In this document: positions 34,155 through 45,760 of the stretch, in pieces
How positions within the stretch are numbered: the stretch's first letter is position 1
Layout: every line of letters begins with the position of its first letter
NCBI GenBank assembly: GCA_005765155.1
Contig: VCCP01000001.1
Span: forward strand, 5,704,001 to 5,768,000
Source of the DNA: Zelopaecilomyces penicillatus
Taxonomy: Eukaryota > Ascomycota > Sordariomycetes > Hypocreales > Pseudodiploosporaceae
Direction of reading: 5' to 3'
DNA: 64,000 bases
The notes under the pieces: generated by a model
Told to the model about the DNA's origin: nothing
What the model saw: only the letters and a program-made list of their open reading frames with translations
The model's database searches: none
Made by a program: the position numbers and the translations under genes

Positions 34155-37100
34155 ATGGATAGCGACGAGTTTGAAGATGATATTGCCGACGAGGACATCT
34201 TGACAGCGCTTGACCAGGTCACTTCATCCAGTGGACAAAACTCTGGAGCCCTCCAATATACAAAGAGTCATCAAACTACGTCTCAACATGCTAAACAGCA
34301 GCCTTCAGTCTCAGCTCTAGCTCAGGAGCTTGAAGACTTACCCTCGGACGCCTTCTCATCCCCCGAACCTGCACAATCGCGGCGAAAGCCCGCCGCACCA
34401 ACTCCCCGTGCAAGTCTGAGCCGCGTTGGCTCAGGCAGTTTCCGTCAGACCACGTTATGGGGCGGAGAGGCGGTTGAGGATGCACCACGTCAATCCCAAG
34501 CTGCGGGTGGCAGAGTTTATCGTGCCGATTTGCCACGCGAGGAGGCAAGTCATCATGCCTTGGACAGGGAAGCTATGGGATCATGGGTCTACCCCACCAA
34601 CCTTGGAGCCACTAGAGACTATCAGTTCAGCATTGTCAAGAACAGTCTGTTCAACAATACTTTGGTGGCTCTTCCAACTGGCCTAGGGAAGACCTTTATT
34701 GCTGCAACAGTCATGCTCAACTTCTACCGCTGGACGAAAACCGCCAAGATTGTTTTCGTGGCACCGACTAAACCACTCGTGGCACAGCAAATTGATGCCT
34801 GTTATAATATTGTGGGAATACCACGATCAGAAACCACACTCTTGACGGGAGATATTGCGCCGGCTTTACGTGTCGACGAATGGGAAAAGAGGAGGGTATT
34901 TTTCATGACCCCACAGACTCTTCTCAATGATCTCTCACATGGCTATGCGGATCCGAAAAGTATAGCACTCATAGTTATCGACGAGGCGCACCGTGCAGTG
35001 GGAGAGTACGCCTATGCAAAGGCCACGAAACTCATCCGTCGCTTCTCCAAAAGCTTTCGAGTTTTGGCCCTAACGGCCACCCCGGGCTCGAAAATTGAGA
35101 CCGTCCAGGAGGTCATTGATAATCTTGGCATCTCACATTGTGAAATCCGCACTGAGGAGTCGATCGACATCCGACAATATGTTCACGATCGCAACATCGA
35201 GCAAATTGTTCTGGATCCCTCGGATGAGATGAATCTTATCGGCGAATTGTTCACTGTGGCACTTAAACCGCTGACGGAGAAATTAAGCTCCCAGAACATC
35301 TGGTATGGACGCAGTCCAATGGCCCTAACGGCGTTTGGCTTGATGCAAGCTCAGAAAGAATGGTTCGCAACACGGGGACAACACACTAATCAGGGTATAC
35401 AATTCATGATGAGGGCCATTTTCAGTGTTCTGACCAGTCTTGCGCATTCAATCAAATTACTTCAGTTCCATGGCATCAAACCGTTCTACGATAATCTAAA
35501 GGACTTCCGCAGTGAGCAAGAAGGGAGGGGAGAAAAGGGATCCAAGTACAAGCGGCAAATTATTGAAAACTCTAGCTTCCAGGAAATGATGGACAAAATT
35601 TCCGGCTGGTTCAAAACCGACGGTTTTGTTGGTCACCCAAAACTAACTGCGCTGGCCGATTGTGTTTTGAATCATTTCATGGACAAAGGCGAAGAGTCAG
35701 GCACCCGTGTGATTGTGTTCAGCGAGTATCGCGATTCAGCGGAAGACATCGTGCGTATGCTCAACACCCACAAGCCACTCGTCAAAGCTACCGTCTTTGT
35801 TGGGCAGGCCGACGGGAAGCGTGGCGAAGGAATGAAACAGAAGCAACAGATTGAGACAATTGAGAGGTTCAAGAAAGGCGACTTCAATGTCCTGGTTGCC
35901 ACCTCCATCGGTGAAGAGGGATTGGATATTGGCCAGGTTGATTTAATCGTCTGTTATGACTCTTCAGCATCACCTATTCGAATGCTCCAAAGGATGGGAA
36001 GAACCGGGCGAAAGAGGGCGGGCAACATCGTTCTTCTCCTCATGAGGGGCAAAGAAGAAGACCAGTTCGCTAGATCGAAGAATAGCTACGAGAAGATGCA
36101 GAAGCTGATCTGCGAGGGAAGTCGATTCAATTTTCGATTTGATCTTTCAACACGCATAATCCCAAGGGACATTCGCACAGAGGTAGACATACGCCATGTC
36201 GAAATACCGATTGAGAACACTCAAGATGCCTCACTTCCAGAGCCTAAAAAACGTCGGGCTGCTCTCAAAAAGAAGCCACCAAAGAAGTTTCACATGCCCG
36301 ATGGTGTAGAGACTGGCTTCAAGAAATTAACCGATTTCATCAAAACTGTACCGCAACTGGACCTACCACCTCGTCCTGTGCGGAACCCCGAGCTTGATGA
36401 TGTTGCCACCCTACCTAAACTGGAGCGTGTCTTACTCGGCTCTGACGATCTCTATGAACTTAATAGGTCATACCGCGATTTACCTTTCAATCACAATGTG
36501 GTGGAGGAGACAGATATGCCGAGCATGACAGCTCACCCGAAATTACAAAGGGAACTTCAACCAGTTGTTATGTTGAAGCACGGATTGCATACGAAGCGAT
36601 GGGTCAAGGTGTTTGGAAAGATGGGGGCAGGCGCCAACAGTCTTGTGAAGTCTTGCCGATTTGCTGACACGAGTGATTACCATGCCATACCCGTTGAGCC
36701 ATTTGCCGACTCGGACGGCGAGACGGAAAGAAATGATTCGCCCAAGCGAGATAAACGACGGAGACAGCCCACAATCTCTCTCGATTCGGAACCTGATACG
36801 GCAGCTAAATCAGCATGCCAGAAGAAGAGAAAAGTATCCAGCAAGAAGTCTGTCAGCTCGGCTGCTCCTCCTCGAACCTCTAAAACCAGAATCATGGTTT
36901 CTGAGGCTGAGGACGACTCGGGTGAAGAAACGGAAAGGGCGCCCCAGAAGAGTTGTCGAAAGCGCAAAAACAAAACGTCAGCTAGATCTAGGGACAAATC
37001 TTGGGCTAATCGAGGCGCTGGCATCAACAGCGATGAGGTTGGTGATGATTGTGAACGAGACAGCGATCTCATGGATGCCAGTGACTCCGACGATGGAGCA

Positions 37101-37418
37101 GACCTAGTTGACTTTATCGTGGGTGACGACCAAGCAACGTCGAGTATGCGTGACTCGCAAGCAACATCTCCGACATCTGCAAGTCTGAGTACTCCTCGGG
37201 GAGTATCGAGCAAGCCTTACTATGAACCAATACACTTTGCGGCGACGCAAGACAGCGATAGTATCCCGGAACTGGATGTGTTGATTGGCTCAAACGAAAA
37301 GAAAAGAGGTCGGGGTATGAGAGAAGATTCAGATGATGTGCCCACGAGGAAGGCTGTGCGTGGACGGCGGACTGTGATATTTGAGGATAGCGATGGCGAC
37401 AGTGATCTTAATATTTGA
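34155..37418 (+). CDS. MPH1: ATP-dependent DNA helicase Mph1 (FANCM-like)
   Basis: A single exon of 1087 residues starting MDSDEFEDDIADEDIL, the usual acidic head of fungal Mph1. Superfamily 2 motifs are complete: Walker A LPTGLGKTFIAATVML near residue 173, DEAHR near 276, LTATPGS, and motif VI QRMGRTGRKRAG near 611. The insert between the helicase lobes is typical of FANCM/Hef. The C-terminal 350 residues are acidic and Ser/Lys-rich with basic KKRK patches. Mph1 is a 3'-5' helicase that unwinds D-loops and reverses stalled forks, favouring error-free repair and limiting crossovers. The open frame continues 34 codons upstream but only from a TTG, so the ATG at 34155 is preferred. The gene is divergent from MEX67. 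Confidence 0.95.
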   Translation: MDSDEFEDDIADEDILTALDQVTSSSGQNSGALQYTKSHQTTSQHAKQQPSVSALAQELEDLPSDAFSSPEPAQSRRKPAAPTPRASLSRVGSGSFRQTTLWGGEAVEDAPRQSQAAGGRVYRADLPREEASHHALDREAMGSWVYPTNLGATRDYQFSIVKNSLFNNTLVALPTGLGKTFIAATVMLNFYRWTKTAKIVFVAPTKPLVAQQIDACYNIVGIPRSETTLLTGDIAPALRVDEWEKRRVFFMTPQTLLNDLSHGYADPKSIALIVIDEAHRAVGEYAYAKATKLIRRFSKSFRVLALTATPGSKIETVQEVIDNLGISHCEIRTEESIDIRQYVHDRNIEQIVLDPSDEMNLIGELFTVALKPLTEKLSSQNIWYGRSPMALTAFGLMQAQKEWFATRGQHTNQGIQFMMRAIFSVLTSLAHSIKLLQFHGIKPFYDNLKDFRSEQEGRGEKGSKYKRQIIENSSFQEMMDKISGWFKTDGFVGHPKLTALADCVLNHFMDKGEESGTRVIVFSEYRDSAEDIVRMLNTHKPLVKATVFVGQADGKRGEGMKQKQQIETIERFKKGDFNVLVATSIGEEGLDIGQVDLIVCYDSSASPIRMLQRMGRTGRKRAGNIVLLLMRGKEEDQFARSKNSYEKMQKLICEGSRFNFRFDLSTRIIPRDIRTEVDIRHVEIPIENTQDASLPEPKKRRAALKKKPPKKFHMPDGVETGFKKLTDFIKTVPQLDLPPRPVRNPELDDVATLPKLERVLLGSDDLYELNRSYRDLPFNHNVVEETDMPSMTAHPKLQRELQPVVMLKHGLHTKRWVKVFGKMGAGANSLVKSCRFADTSDYHAIPVEPFADSDGETERNDSPKRDKRRRQPTISLDSEPDTAAKSACQKKRKVSSKKSVSSAAPPRTSKTRIMVSEAEDDSGEETERAPQKSCRKRKNKTSARSRDKSWANRGAGINSDEVGDDCERDSDLMDASDSDDGADLVDFIVGDDQATSSMRDSQATSPTSASLSTPRGVSSKPYYEPIHFAATQDSDSIPELDVLIGSNEKKRGRGMREDSDDVPTRKAVRGRRTVIFEDSDGDSDLNI

Positions 37419-38038
37419 CACCAGGTTCAAGACACGTGTAATGGCGTAATGGCTAAGGATTTGCACGCGATTGGAACTAGAGCAAGACAAGATAAAGGGT
37501 GATATAATTGGGAACTAAGCTATTTGAAGTGTACACGAGCTATGAGAGAAATATAAGATCCAGCGCCGTGGTTTTAATGCTAATTAGGAGAAAATTACAG
37601 AACGTTTCCTAGACACAATTTGCAGAGTGTGTAAGCGAGGTGTTCACTGCAGCAAGTTAGCATTCATGCTGGTCCCACATGTCCCAAACACAATGGGGAG
37701 AAACGTAGTAAGAGTAATTGAGAAAATCTCGACCATCAGAAACCCGATTTATAAGCACCACCACCCTCATCACACCCAACAGGCCGACGCGGGCACCGCT
37801 CCGAGGACACGCATATGACGATGCGGAACCAGCGAAAGGTGAGATTCCCGCAACCGGATTACCTGCCAGGGCAACCGAAGGAGCCGGAAGCACGCTAAAG
37901 AACCAAGAAAATGGCCCTGTCACGCACCCCTAAACCCGAAGGCAGTCTAAGACGGCTCTTCCTATAAGATATTTTGAAGGGTTTCAAAGGTAATCATCAT
38001 TGTACGAGATGTGGAAAAGGAATGGGTGAAGTATGTCA

Positions 38039-38069
<31 letters not shown>

Positions 38070-38720
38070 ATGTATGCAACTAGGCGTTGAAGGTTGCGCG
38101 TCGTTTGCATATTCTCGTCGCGGAGGAATAACGGAAAAAGAAGCAAAAAGGTCAGGTTGAACACGTACCGATGAAAAAGTCAGGATTCGTGCAGTGCTGG
38201 CGGTGTGTTAGTTGATGACGGAGACCGAGGGTATTCCATATATGCGCGCTGACAATGCTGGATTGTACGGCTCTTTTGGTCATGTATGCCGTGCAGAGCA
38301 GCGCGTTGGAGAAAATGGCGGAGTGGAGGAGATGAAGAAAGAGAAAACCATTATTTTAAGTTGGGAGAGAAGTTGGTCTGAGATTTTTCAGAGTGGGCTC
38401 AAGACAGGAACAGGTGCTGCCAGCTGCGGGCAGGTGTCACCTGACATAGCTGTGGCTAAGTGGGGTTGGGAGAGCTTTCCCCCACAGTGACGTTGCGCAC
38501 TTGCTGTGGCCTGAAAGCTGTTGCTGCTAGTGGAGTGAGCTGCCTGTATACCCGAGCACATGTGAGCCTATGAGAGAGAAAAGAGAGACAGCTCTCCTCT
38601 GGTTAGGTATCAGTGATCACCTTCCGTCATTACTCACTTCTTCTCCCTCTGCCTTCAGACTCTGCTGCACCACCAAACTTGTTCTCCTCAGACCTGCCAA
38701 CGACTCTCAGCAGCAAAACC
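37419..38720. other. intergenic region between MPH1 and the ATG33-like gene
   Basis: About 1.3 kb. It contains a TG dinucleotide microsatellite at 38039-38066 and a pyrimidine-rich leader before 38721. A 92-codon frame at 38212-38490 has no recognisable content. Confidence 0.5.
38039..38066. repeat. (TG)14 microsatellite
   Basis: Fourteen uninterrupted TG units in intergenic DNA. Alternating purine-pyrimidine runs of this kind are unstable in length and can adopt Z-DNA. Confidence 0.9.
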
Positions 38721-39529
38721 ATGGCTCCAACGGGGGTTTCTATCCTCAAGTTCGTCGGCACCGTGTCGCTCGGCCTGTTGACGGTATGTGCTTTCTTCTT
38801 CTTGGGTGCTTGATTCAACCGAGCACTGTGCTGCCCACTGCTCGCGTCATCGACAGCTTCTACTGCTTCACCTAGCTACATAGCTCTTTGACAGCCTCTA
38901 CCCCTCCGCCCCCACCGCGATATTCACATCACTACTTCTGGTAGTTTATGTGTGAATGTACGAAAATACATACTAACTTTGAATTGCTGCAGGGTGTCTC
39001 GTATACAGTTTCCTCCCTCACGCTTCCAGCTCTTCTCCGACTTCCCTCCTCGTCCTCGGCCGCCCATGGCCTCACCTCGGTGACCACTTCCCTGCGCATC
39101 CCCATTCTCGCGCTCTCCTCTCTCGCAGCAGCCCCCTTTTTGCTATCCTTCGCCCTGTCACCCCGTTCCGCTCGCCACCCTTACCTACTCTATACGTCCC
39201 TTCTTGCAGTACTCTCTGCCACTGCGCCAAGTCTGCTTTCACAACCTCCAGCCCCTGTGCCCGCCGGCCCCGGCCCAGTTGTCAAGCAGCCCTCCTCGCG
39301 CGCGATGATGGAGGCCAGCTATGATGCTCTAGGTGATGTTCACAGCGAGGGCGAGCTCGCGAGTGAGGAGGAGCTCGAGGACGTTAACGGCGAGGAAGTG
39401 AGGGCTAGTGTTGAGGGAGCTGCCAAGGCCTACGTCGTCCGCACGGGAATTGCTGCGCTTGGATTCATCATGGCCGTGGTCGGGATCTGGGGCGATGGTG
39501 CGCCTCAAACTACCGTCTATGTGTCGTGA
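38721..39529 (+). CDS. Atg33-like small membrane protein (mitophagy factor family)
   Basis: Exons 38721-38783 and 38993-39529 give 199 residues; the intron (209 nt) has donor GTATGT and a TACTAAC branch site at 38971-38977. The protein begins MAPTGVSILKFVGTVSLGLL, a first membrane helix, and continues GVSYTVSSLTLPALL. A further helix lies around PILALSSLAAAPFLLSFAL, then HPYLLYTSLLAVLSA, an acidic loop (EGELASEEELEDVNGEE) and a final helix (RTGIAALGFIMAVVGIW). This four-helix layout and size match proteins annotated as Atg33 in filamentous fungi; yeast Atg33 is a mitochondrial outer-membrane protein needed for efficient mitophagy. The gene model is solid, the family name moderately so. It converges on the ankyrin gene. 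Confidence 0.75.
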
Positions 39530-39917
39530 TGTGGGCTGCTTCGGTCATGGGACAGTTGATACAGTTTGTATCACAAAGGTATTTGGTAAAATGAAATGAA
39601 ATATGTAGATACATGGGAATTTGTTCGCTGGAGTTGAGGCAATCTGTCCTATAGTTTTCAGTACTTTCAAACTATATTTTCCTGTCGTGCGCTTCTTGTG
39701 AACATAAACAAACTGACAATTGTGTATTGCTTCTCTTCCACTACCACATAATGCAAATTAATTGTTTGATCGAAACATGGTCTGAGGGCATAGTCATCAA
39801 TTCATCAACTCTGCATTGAAACATCTCAGTTTAAAGTATGAAGTGAGAGACAAGGTAATAAAAAAAGAAGAAAAAAAGGCATAACCAAACCGAGCATCTA
39901 GCACACTCGCTATCCAA
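39530..39917. other. intergenic region between convergent ATG33-like and ankyrin genes
   Basis: About 390 bp, AT-rich, with A-runs near 39860-39880. Likely the two 3' untranslated regions; no ORF of note. Confidence 0.45.
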
Positions 39918-42900
39918 CTATTCATGATATCGTTTACAATCCTTGCATTTCTCAATACCGTATTCCTTGGCCTCAAATTCTGAGATAGCCCAGGCCGCAC
40001 CGACTCTCGTGTTCAGCTCGTTGGACGCAAAGTCTCCCTTGACCTCCTCCTGATCTTTATCCTCATTCTCTTCATCTTCGCCTCGTGCTTGAATAGAGAA
40101 ATATCGCGACCCTGTGTATTTCTCACCTAGTCTTCTAGCCACGTCGTTGGCTTCGTTGAGGCTTACCAGCCGACGCTTACCGACACATTTCTCCATAGTG
40201 GTCTGGCAGAGATCCCAAATGACACGCTTGAGAGCCGCATCATCAAGGGATGCTTTAGTTGAATAGCTTTTGGCTCCGATCGAACCGAGTATACCAGCAA
40301 CCTCGCTAGCATCATACTTATCACTGAGCCCAAGCTCTGTAACGAGCTCCTTGAGATTATCAGATGTTTTCCCCCGGACACTTTCATCGGCCAGGAAAGA
40401 TCCAGGGTTTCGGTCGGCAAAGTTTTCCAGCGCAGCTTGATTTGATGACTTCTGTATTCTGTCTGGTTTGGCGAATCTACCCTCTATGATTCGATCATGG
40501 GCAATCTCAGCTGGGGTTCGACCAACGGCATTTTCCCTATAAAGGAGCTGGGGCTTGAAATCCACCAACACTTTCACAAGAGAGACCATATTTGATCTGA
40601 TGGCTGTGTGAAGACACGTGTCACCAGGGCCGTTGAGCATATCAAGCTCCTCTCCATGTGAATATTCCAGTAAAAGCTCTAGGAGGCTTACCGCAACCTT
40701 TAGATCGCTGTATGGTTTCGAGTTATAGCTGTGATAGTACCTGTTTCTACTATTCTCATCGCTCTCTGCGCCAGATCCTTGGCCGCAAGCTTGAGAGATC
40801 CAGGTATGCAGGGGCGTGGTGCCATTCTCTTGCAAGTTCTTTCGGTGCGTGAAGAGATGACTGCGAAGTCCAGGATCAATCAGATCAAGGAGCCGTCGAA
40901 GTCGGCCAGCAGTTGGGTTTCCTGCCACAGCCGCGTGAAGTATATTTTCTCCCTTGTGATTTCGGGTCGACTGGTCAGCACCCGCGTCTATAAGTAGCTT
41001 CACATATTGGGGACGGCCAAGTCGGCAGGCGAACATCAAAGGCGTGTCACCGCGAGACGTCTTCTTTTCTATGGAAGCGGGGCAGGTTTGAACAAGATAG
41101 TCGAGCAGTTCAATCGAGTGCTCGCATGGAGTGGCCAAAAGCGCACAGTGAATAACAAGATCATCTTTGAGAATAATTAGCTTTGTATTCCAGACTTATG
41201 CAACAGAAATAATGTACTCACTGTCAGCCCCAAGCCACTTGGAAACAGCCCTATCAAAGGCACCAGGGGTTTCTTTCAAATGTTTGAGTCTGGAATCCTC
41301 AGAGCTTGCCTTGGACTTGGAGAACTCGCTGTAGAGTCGATGAGGAGTGTCACTGAGGAAGAATTCAACACCATCGATGTGTCCGCCTAAAGCAGCATGA
41401 AGCAGTGGTGGTGTCTTTAGTCCACTTGTCTTAACAACCAAGTTTCGACCAGCAGTTGCCCAATCATTTCTGTAGAACCGTTAATCCTACTGTCCCTTCT
41501 GTCTGTTAAATGAGGCGAGGAGGAAAACCGTACCTTTTCTTTCCGTAGACAGTCAGACCTTGATAGTACCGTGGCTTTTGCTTCATTTCGAAACCACTCT
41601 TTTTGACTAAATGATCAAGTGGCATCCCCGCGCCAGTGCGCTTGATGATCAACCCAAGGAATTGCATCTTTCCGTTTTCAACCGCCCAACGGAAATCTTG
41701 CTGGGGGAAGACGAAGCCTTCACCACCCTCCTCATCGTCACCTTGTAGCTTCTCACCAGCGTAGTGCTGGGCCATATCCAGAAGGGCTTTCAGACCAGCT
41801 GTATCCTCATTGTCCATAACATGCACAAAGAGACTCCTAGAGCCTTTGGAAGCATCAATCTTATCGCCTTCAAACAACAGGCTGAGAGCGTTACTGCAGA
41901 TAACATCCAGCGGCCGTATGCTGGACTTTACCTGCATGGACACATGCCCTATGTCATCGATAGTAAAATTTTGATCAACCTTTTCAGATACAATGCGTGG
42001 GTCACCTCCCGAGTCAACAGAGCGTTCATCTTCGTCAGAACATTCATCATCTTCATCGCCATCATCTTCATTTTCCATCTTATAACGAACCTTGTCCTCT
42101 TTGACGGGCGTGTACTGAGCCTTGATAATCTCGAGAATAGCTCGAGCGACATCGTGGTGGCCACGGAGGAAAGCAAGCGAAAAGGGTGAGCTGTATCGAT
42201 CATCGTTGATGGCCATTTTGAGAGGAGGCTGATCCTGCTCGTCACCCCAAGCCTGAAGAGTTAGTGACTTGATACGATCCAAGTCTCCAGCCCATGCTGC
42301 CTCCATTCTAAAGGTAAAAGTTAGTCTTCAGCCATGAAATCGGAGAACTTGAATACTTGCAGTTTGATGTAAGCATCCCGTCTACTCTCTGTCATGCTTG
42401 GATCATAGTTAAATGAGAACACAAACTCATATTCCTTGAACTTAGACTCTTCAGAATTAGAAGCATGGTGGAAATGCGAGCTTTTCTGCATTTTGATGTC
42501 AGGGTGAAGCTCGGTGAATACCAAACCGCCTTTAGCTATCAAAGAGCGCTCTAGTTCCTCGATATCGGCAATAATCTCTGCCACAGCCTCCCGTTTCTCC
42601 ACTTCACCTGCCACTGGTTCACGCTTTTGAAGAGACTTTTGATAATACTCTACTTGTTTTTCGTGTGACTCCAGTTTCGCTTTGATGTCATCGGAGATTC
42701 GCCAGTATTGATATGACCCAGGCTGGAAGTTTTCGAGGTAGGTATTCAGACCTGGAGTCTGTATCGGCTCTACAGCGGGAGGAACATCAGGAGAGTATCC
42801 TCGAAGCTTTCCAAGGAAATATCGCACAAGATCTAATGCGGATTGTGCATCGGTCCAACCTCGCCGGTACTCATTCACCATGGCTGCCTCCGTATTTGAT

Positions 42901-45760
42901 GTCAAGGCATTAGGATCAGCGCCAAGAGCCAAAAGCTGAATGGCACTCTTTGCATCACCTGCGCGAATGGCAGAAATCAAAGGCTGTTCAAGCGATTCCT
43001 TGTATTTTTTTTGGTTATTCTCAAGGCTAGAGAGGGAGCCGGATTGAGTTGGGGAGATTTTAGCCGCCTTCAGCCAAGTATCGAAATCGATTTGGGCCAG
43101 AGATCCAGCATTGAGCATCTTGAGAACAAGTATAGAATTACCATGCTCGATAGCGGTATGGAGTGGTGCAATGGATTCCGGGGTCCAGGAATATCCTCCA
43201 AAGTAAAAATGATTGATGGCTGTCTTGACACCAGTCTTATCGTTGTCGAGAAGAGTGTCAATGAGATCCATCTGGCCATTCTTGACATATCGATGGAAAG
43301 CTGTACATCCATTTGAATCGGCCTGGGAACACGTAGCTCCAAGTTTGAGAAGAAGCTGCGCCATGGATTTCGCCTTTTCTCGAGGAAGGGACAAGGCCAG
43401 TGTTAATGTCAGAATTGCGGCTGTGTCGCCATCGTTCTTGTTCAAAAATTTCACAGGGAGGATTGAATCTGCCCCATACTATGAAGAAGTTAGAATAGTT
43501 ACATAGCCACTCATCGCATTTGGTGTTCTGTGAATGTGTGTGTTGAACTTTGTTACTCACGTCGCAGAGAAGTTTGACAGTTTCTTCATGAGCCTCCGCA
43601 ATGGCAAGGTGGAGGGGGGAACATGGAGTGTCCCAAGCAAGGACATCGATCTGATAGTAGTCAGGCTCGTCCTCCGGCCCATCTAGAGCCGGCTCATCAG
43701 CATCCTCATCATTTTCCTTCTTCACTTTGACAAAGGATCCTGTTGCCATTGAGTGTCCATCTGTGTCTGTATCTTCAGGGTCAATAAGCTCGCCGTCAGA
43801 TTCCTCTTCAGGGTCCTGCGATGTCTCAGCATTATCCGTGGTGGCCTCCTGATCATCTTTCGGCTTATGAGTTTTGAGGTCTTTGCGGCGCTTGTCCTGA
43901 CGTTCGTTTTCGGCTTCTTCGTTACCAATGCTCTTTTCCATCAAGATTTTGATCATTTCGTTATTTCCTCGTGCTGCAGCCAAATGAAGAGCAGTTTTAC
44001 CATCAGCCAATCGAGCCGTCAAACGAGAACCATGATCAACAAGACACCGAACAACTTCTGGGGTAGAAGTCATCACAGCAAGATGGAGGGGGCTTCTTCC
44101 GGTATAATCTCGCTGGTTGGGATCGGCTCCCTCCTGAGATAGCCAGTTGAGGACATCATCGACATCACCATTGACAATCGATTGACAAAGTCGAGCAGTA
44201 TTACCAACATATGCCATGTCTGTCCAATCTTTTTCGGTCAAGGGGTTGAAGGAGCCGATCTGCTGTCTACCCGGATCATCAATGAGGAATGAAACCTTGC
44301 CGGAGATGTAAATCTCGGCCTCCTTTTCAGCAACCTCGATTTCCTCTGGTGTGGTTGGCTTGGGACACATTCCACAGCAATCTTCAATGACATCCTCAAC
44401 ACGACCAAAGAACGCTGGGTGGCGATGGAGGTACACGGAACGATCCTTGGACTGGTTCCACTCAGCGTTGAGAAGTAGATCTCGTGTGTAGCAAAGCTTC
44501 TCAATTCGTTTCGCGTGGAACTTGTCACCATATGGCACGGTAAAGGTATGATAATTGCTGATATCTTCTTCTGACAGCCAATCAGCGATCTCATCTTCGT
44601 GGTGTTCCTTGATGTTTCCAAAAATACGGAAATTGCTTCTATGCACCGCAGGTCGTCCACGCTCTTCCCGTCTTTTGTTCAGATACGTGTTTCGCGCGTG
44701 AGTGGTAGGTAGACGCTCCAGAACGAGAAGACGTGCAAGACCCAGAGTCCGCTGGAAGCTTCTTTCGAAAATTGTAGGATCAACACGAGACCTGTCAAGG
44801 TCTGCCCAGTACACCTCGAAGTTTCGATGAGAATACTTGGAGAGGCGATTCTCATAGGAAGGACTGCGACGGGTAAGATCGACGTGATTGATTTGTGTGA
44901 TAAAGCTGCCGAGGGCTCTTGGTGTCACATAAACCTGTTTGCCATCGTATGCACCACCTGCGGCATCAATATCGAAGCCCGTCAGAATTTCACTGATGGA
45001 CTTATAAACACGGAGAACAATCTAAAGTGTTAGGTGTTAGGTGTTAGAGAGCTGCGGAGATCTTGATGGGTTTATTGGTTGACCATACCTGCACATGACG
45101 AACTGGGTATTGGCTTGCAATTGTGATTGCATATTTTGTTCGCACAACAGTTACTTCACTTAGAATAGAGTCCCGGATGGATCTCTCAATCTGCTTGATC
45201 TTTTCCATGGCCTCGTCATGAGTAAGCCCGTAAAGAAAGAGGTCAACGTCGGATGCAGGACAGAACTTCTCATGGTAGTACTCGCGCAGCTTGCGCTTGG
45301 AAACATTGAACTCCTTGGGAACAGGCAGAAGAGTGTTGATAACTGAGGAGCCCGCCGCAACAACATTATTCCAATCAAGCTCGGCCAGAGAGGACTCAGA
45401 GAAAACGTTGAAGTTCTTTTGGTACTCAGCCAAGTTGGAAACGGTTGCTGGGGAACCATGGGGCCGACGCTTGTCTTCGGGAAGAGCCATGATGTATCTG
45501 GACCTCTCCTCTTCGGATTCGGCTTCGAGGTTTCTAGCGCGAGTGGTGATAAGTTTTGTCTCGCTGGTGAAGAGGGGGACGACGTTGACATAGGGGTCAC
45601 TGAGTACGGGATTTTGACGATCCTGCGCAAAGACAGAGCGCAATTGGGCCTCATATTTGCGGTATGGTTCCATTATCTCGATCATTGATTTCTTGGGGTG
45701 CTGGGATATGAACTTGACCAGTTCCGAATGGGGAACTGGCAACTCCGGTAGGTTGGCCAT
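39918..45760 (-). CDS. large ankyrin-repeat protein with a possible N-terminal nucleotidyltransferase-like domain
   Basis: Six exons on the minus strand: 45760-45089, 45021-43561, 43478-42357, 42300-41534, 41469-41222 and 41164-39918. The phases close to 1838 residues. Residues 130-245 contain AAGSSVINTLLP (about 135-146), ASDVDLFLYGL (169-179) and TGFDIDAAGGAYDG (238-251). This GS...DxD...D order resembles the catalytic pattern of nucleotidyltransferases, although the gap between GS and DxD is longer than usual. Ankyrin repeats follow in at least two blocks. Examples are SPLHLAVMTSTPEVVRCLV, TALHLAAARGNNEMIKILM, SPLHLAIAEAHEETVKLL, PLLHAALGGHIDGVEFFL and TPLMFACRLGRPQYVKLLI. Acidic linkers separate them. 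The C-terminus carries CKDC. I recall the N-terminal module from other fungal ankyrin proteins but know no assigned function. The acceptor at 42301 is the only nearby one that keeps frame. Confidence 0.85.
45027..45047. repeat. triplicated 7-bp unit containing the branch-site motif in ankyrin intron 1
   Basis: Three exact copies of GTGTTAG on the plus strand, read as CTAACAC in the transcript, lie just before the acceptor at 45022. Each copy contains CTAAC, the fungal branch-point core. Confidence 0.75.
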
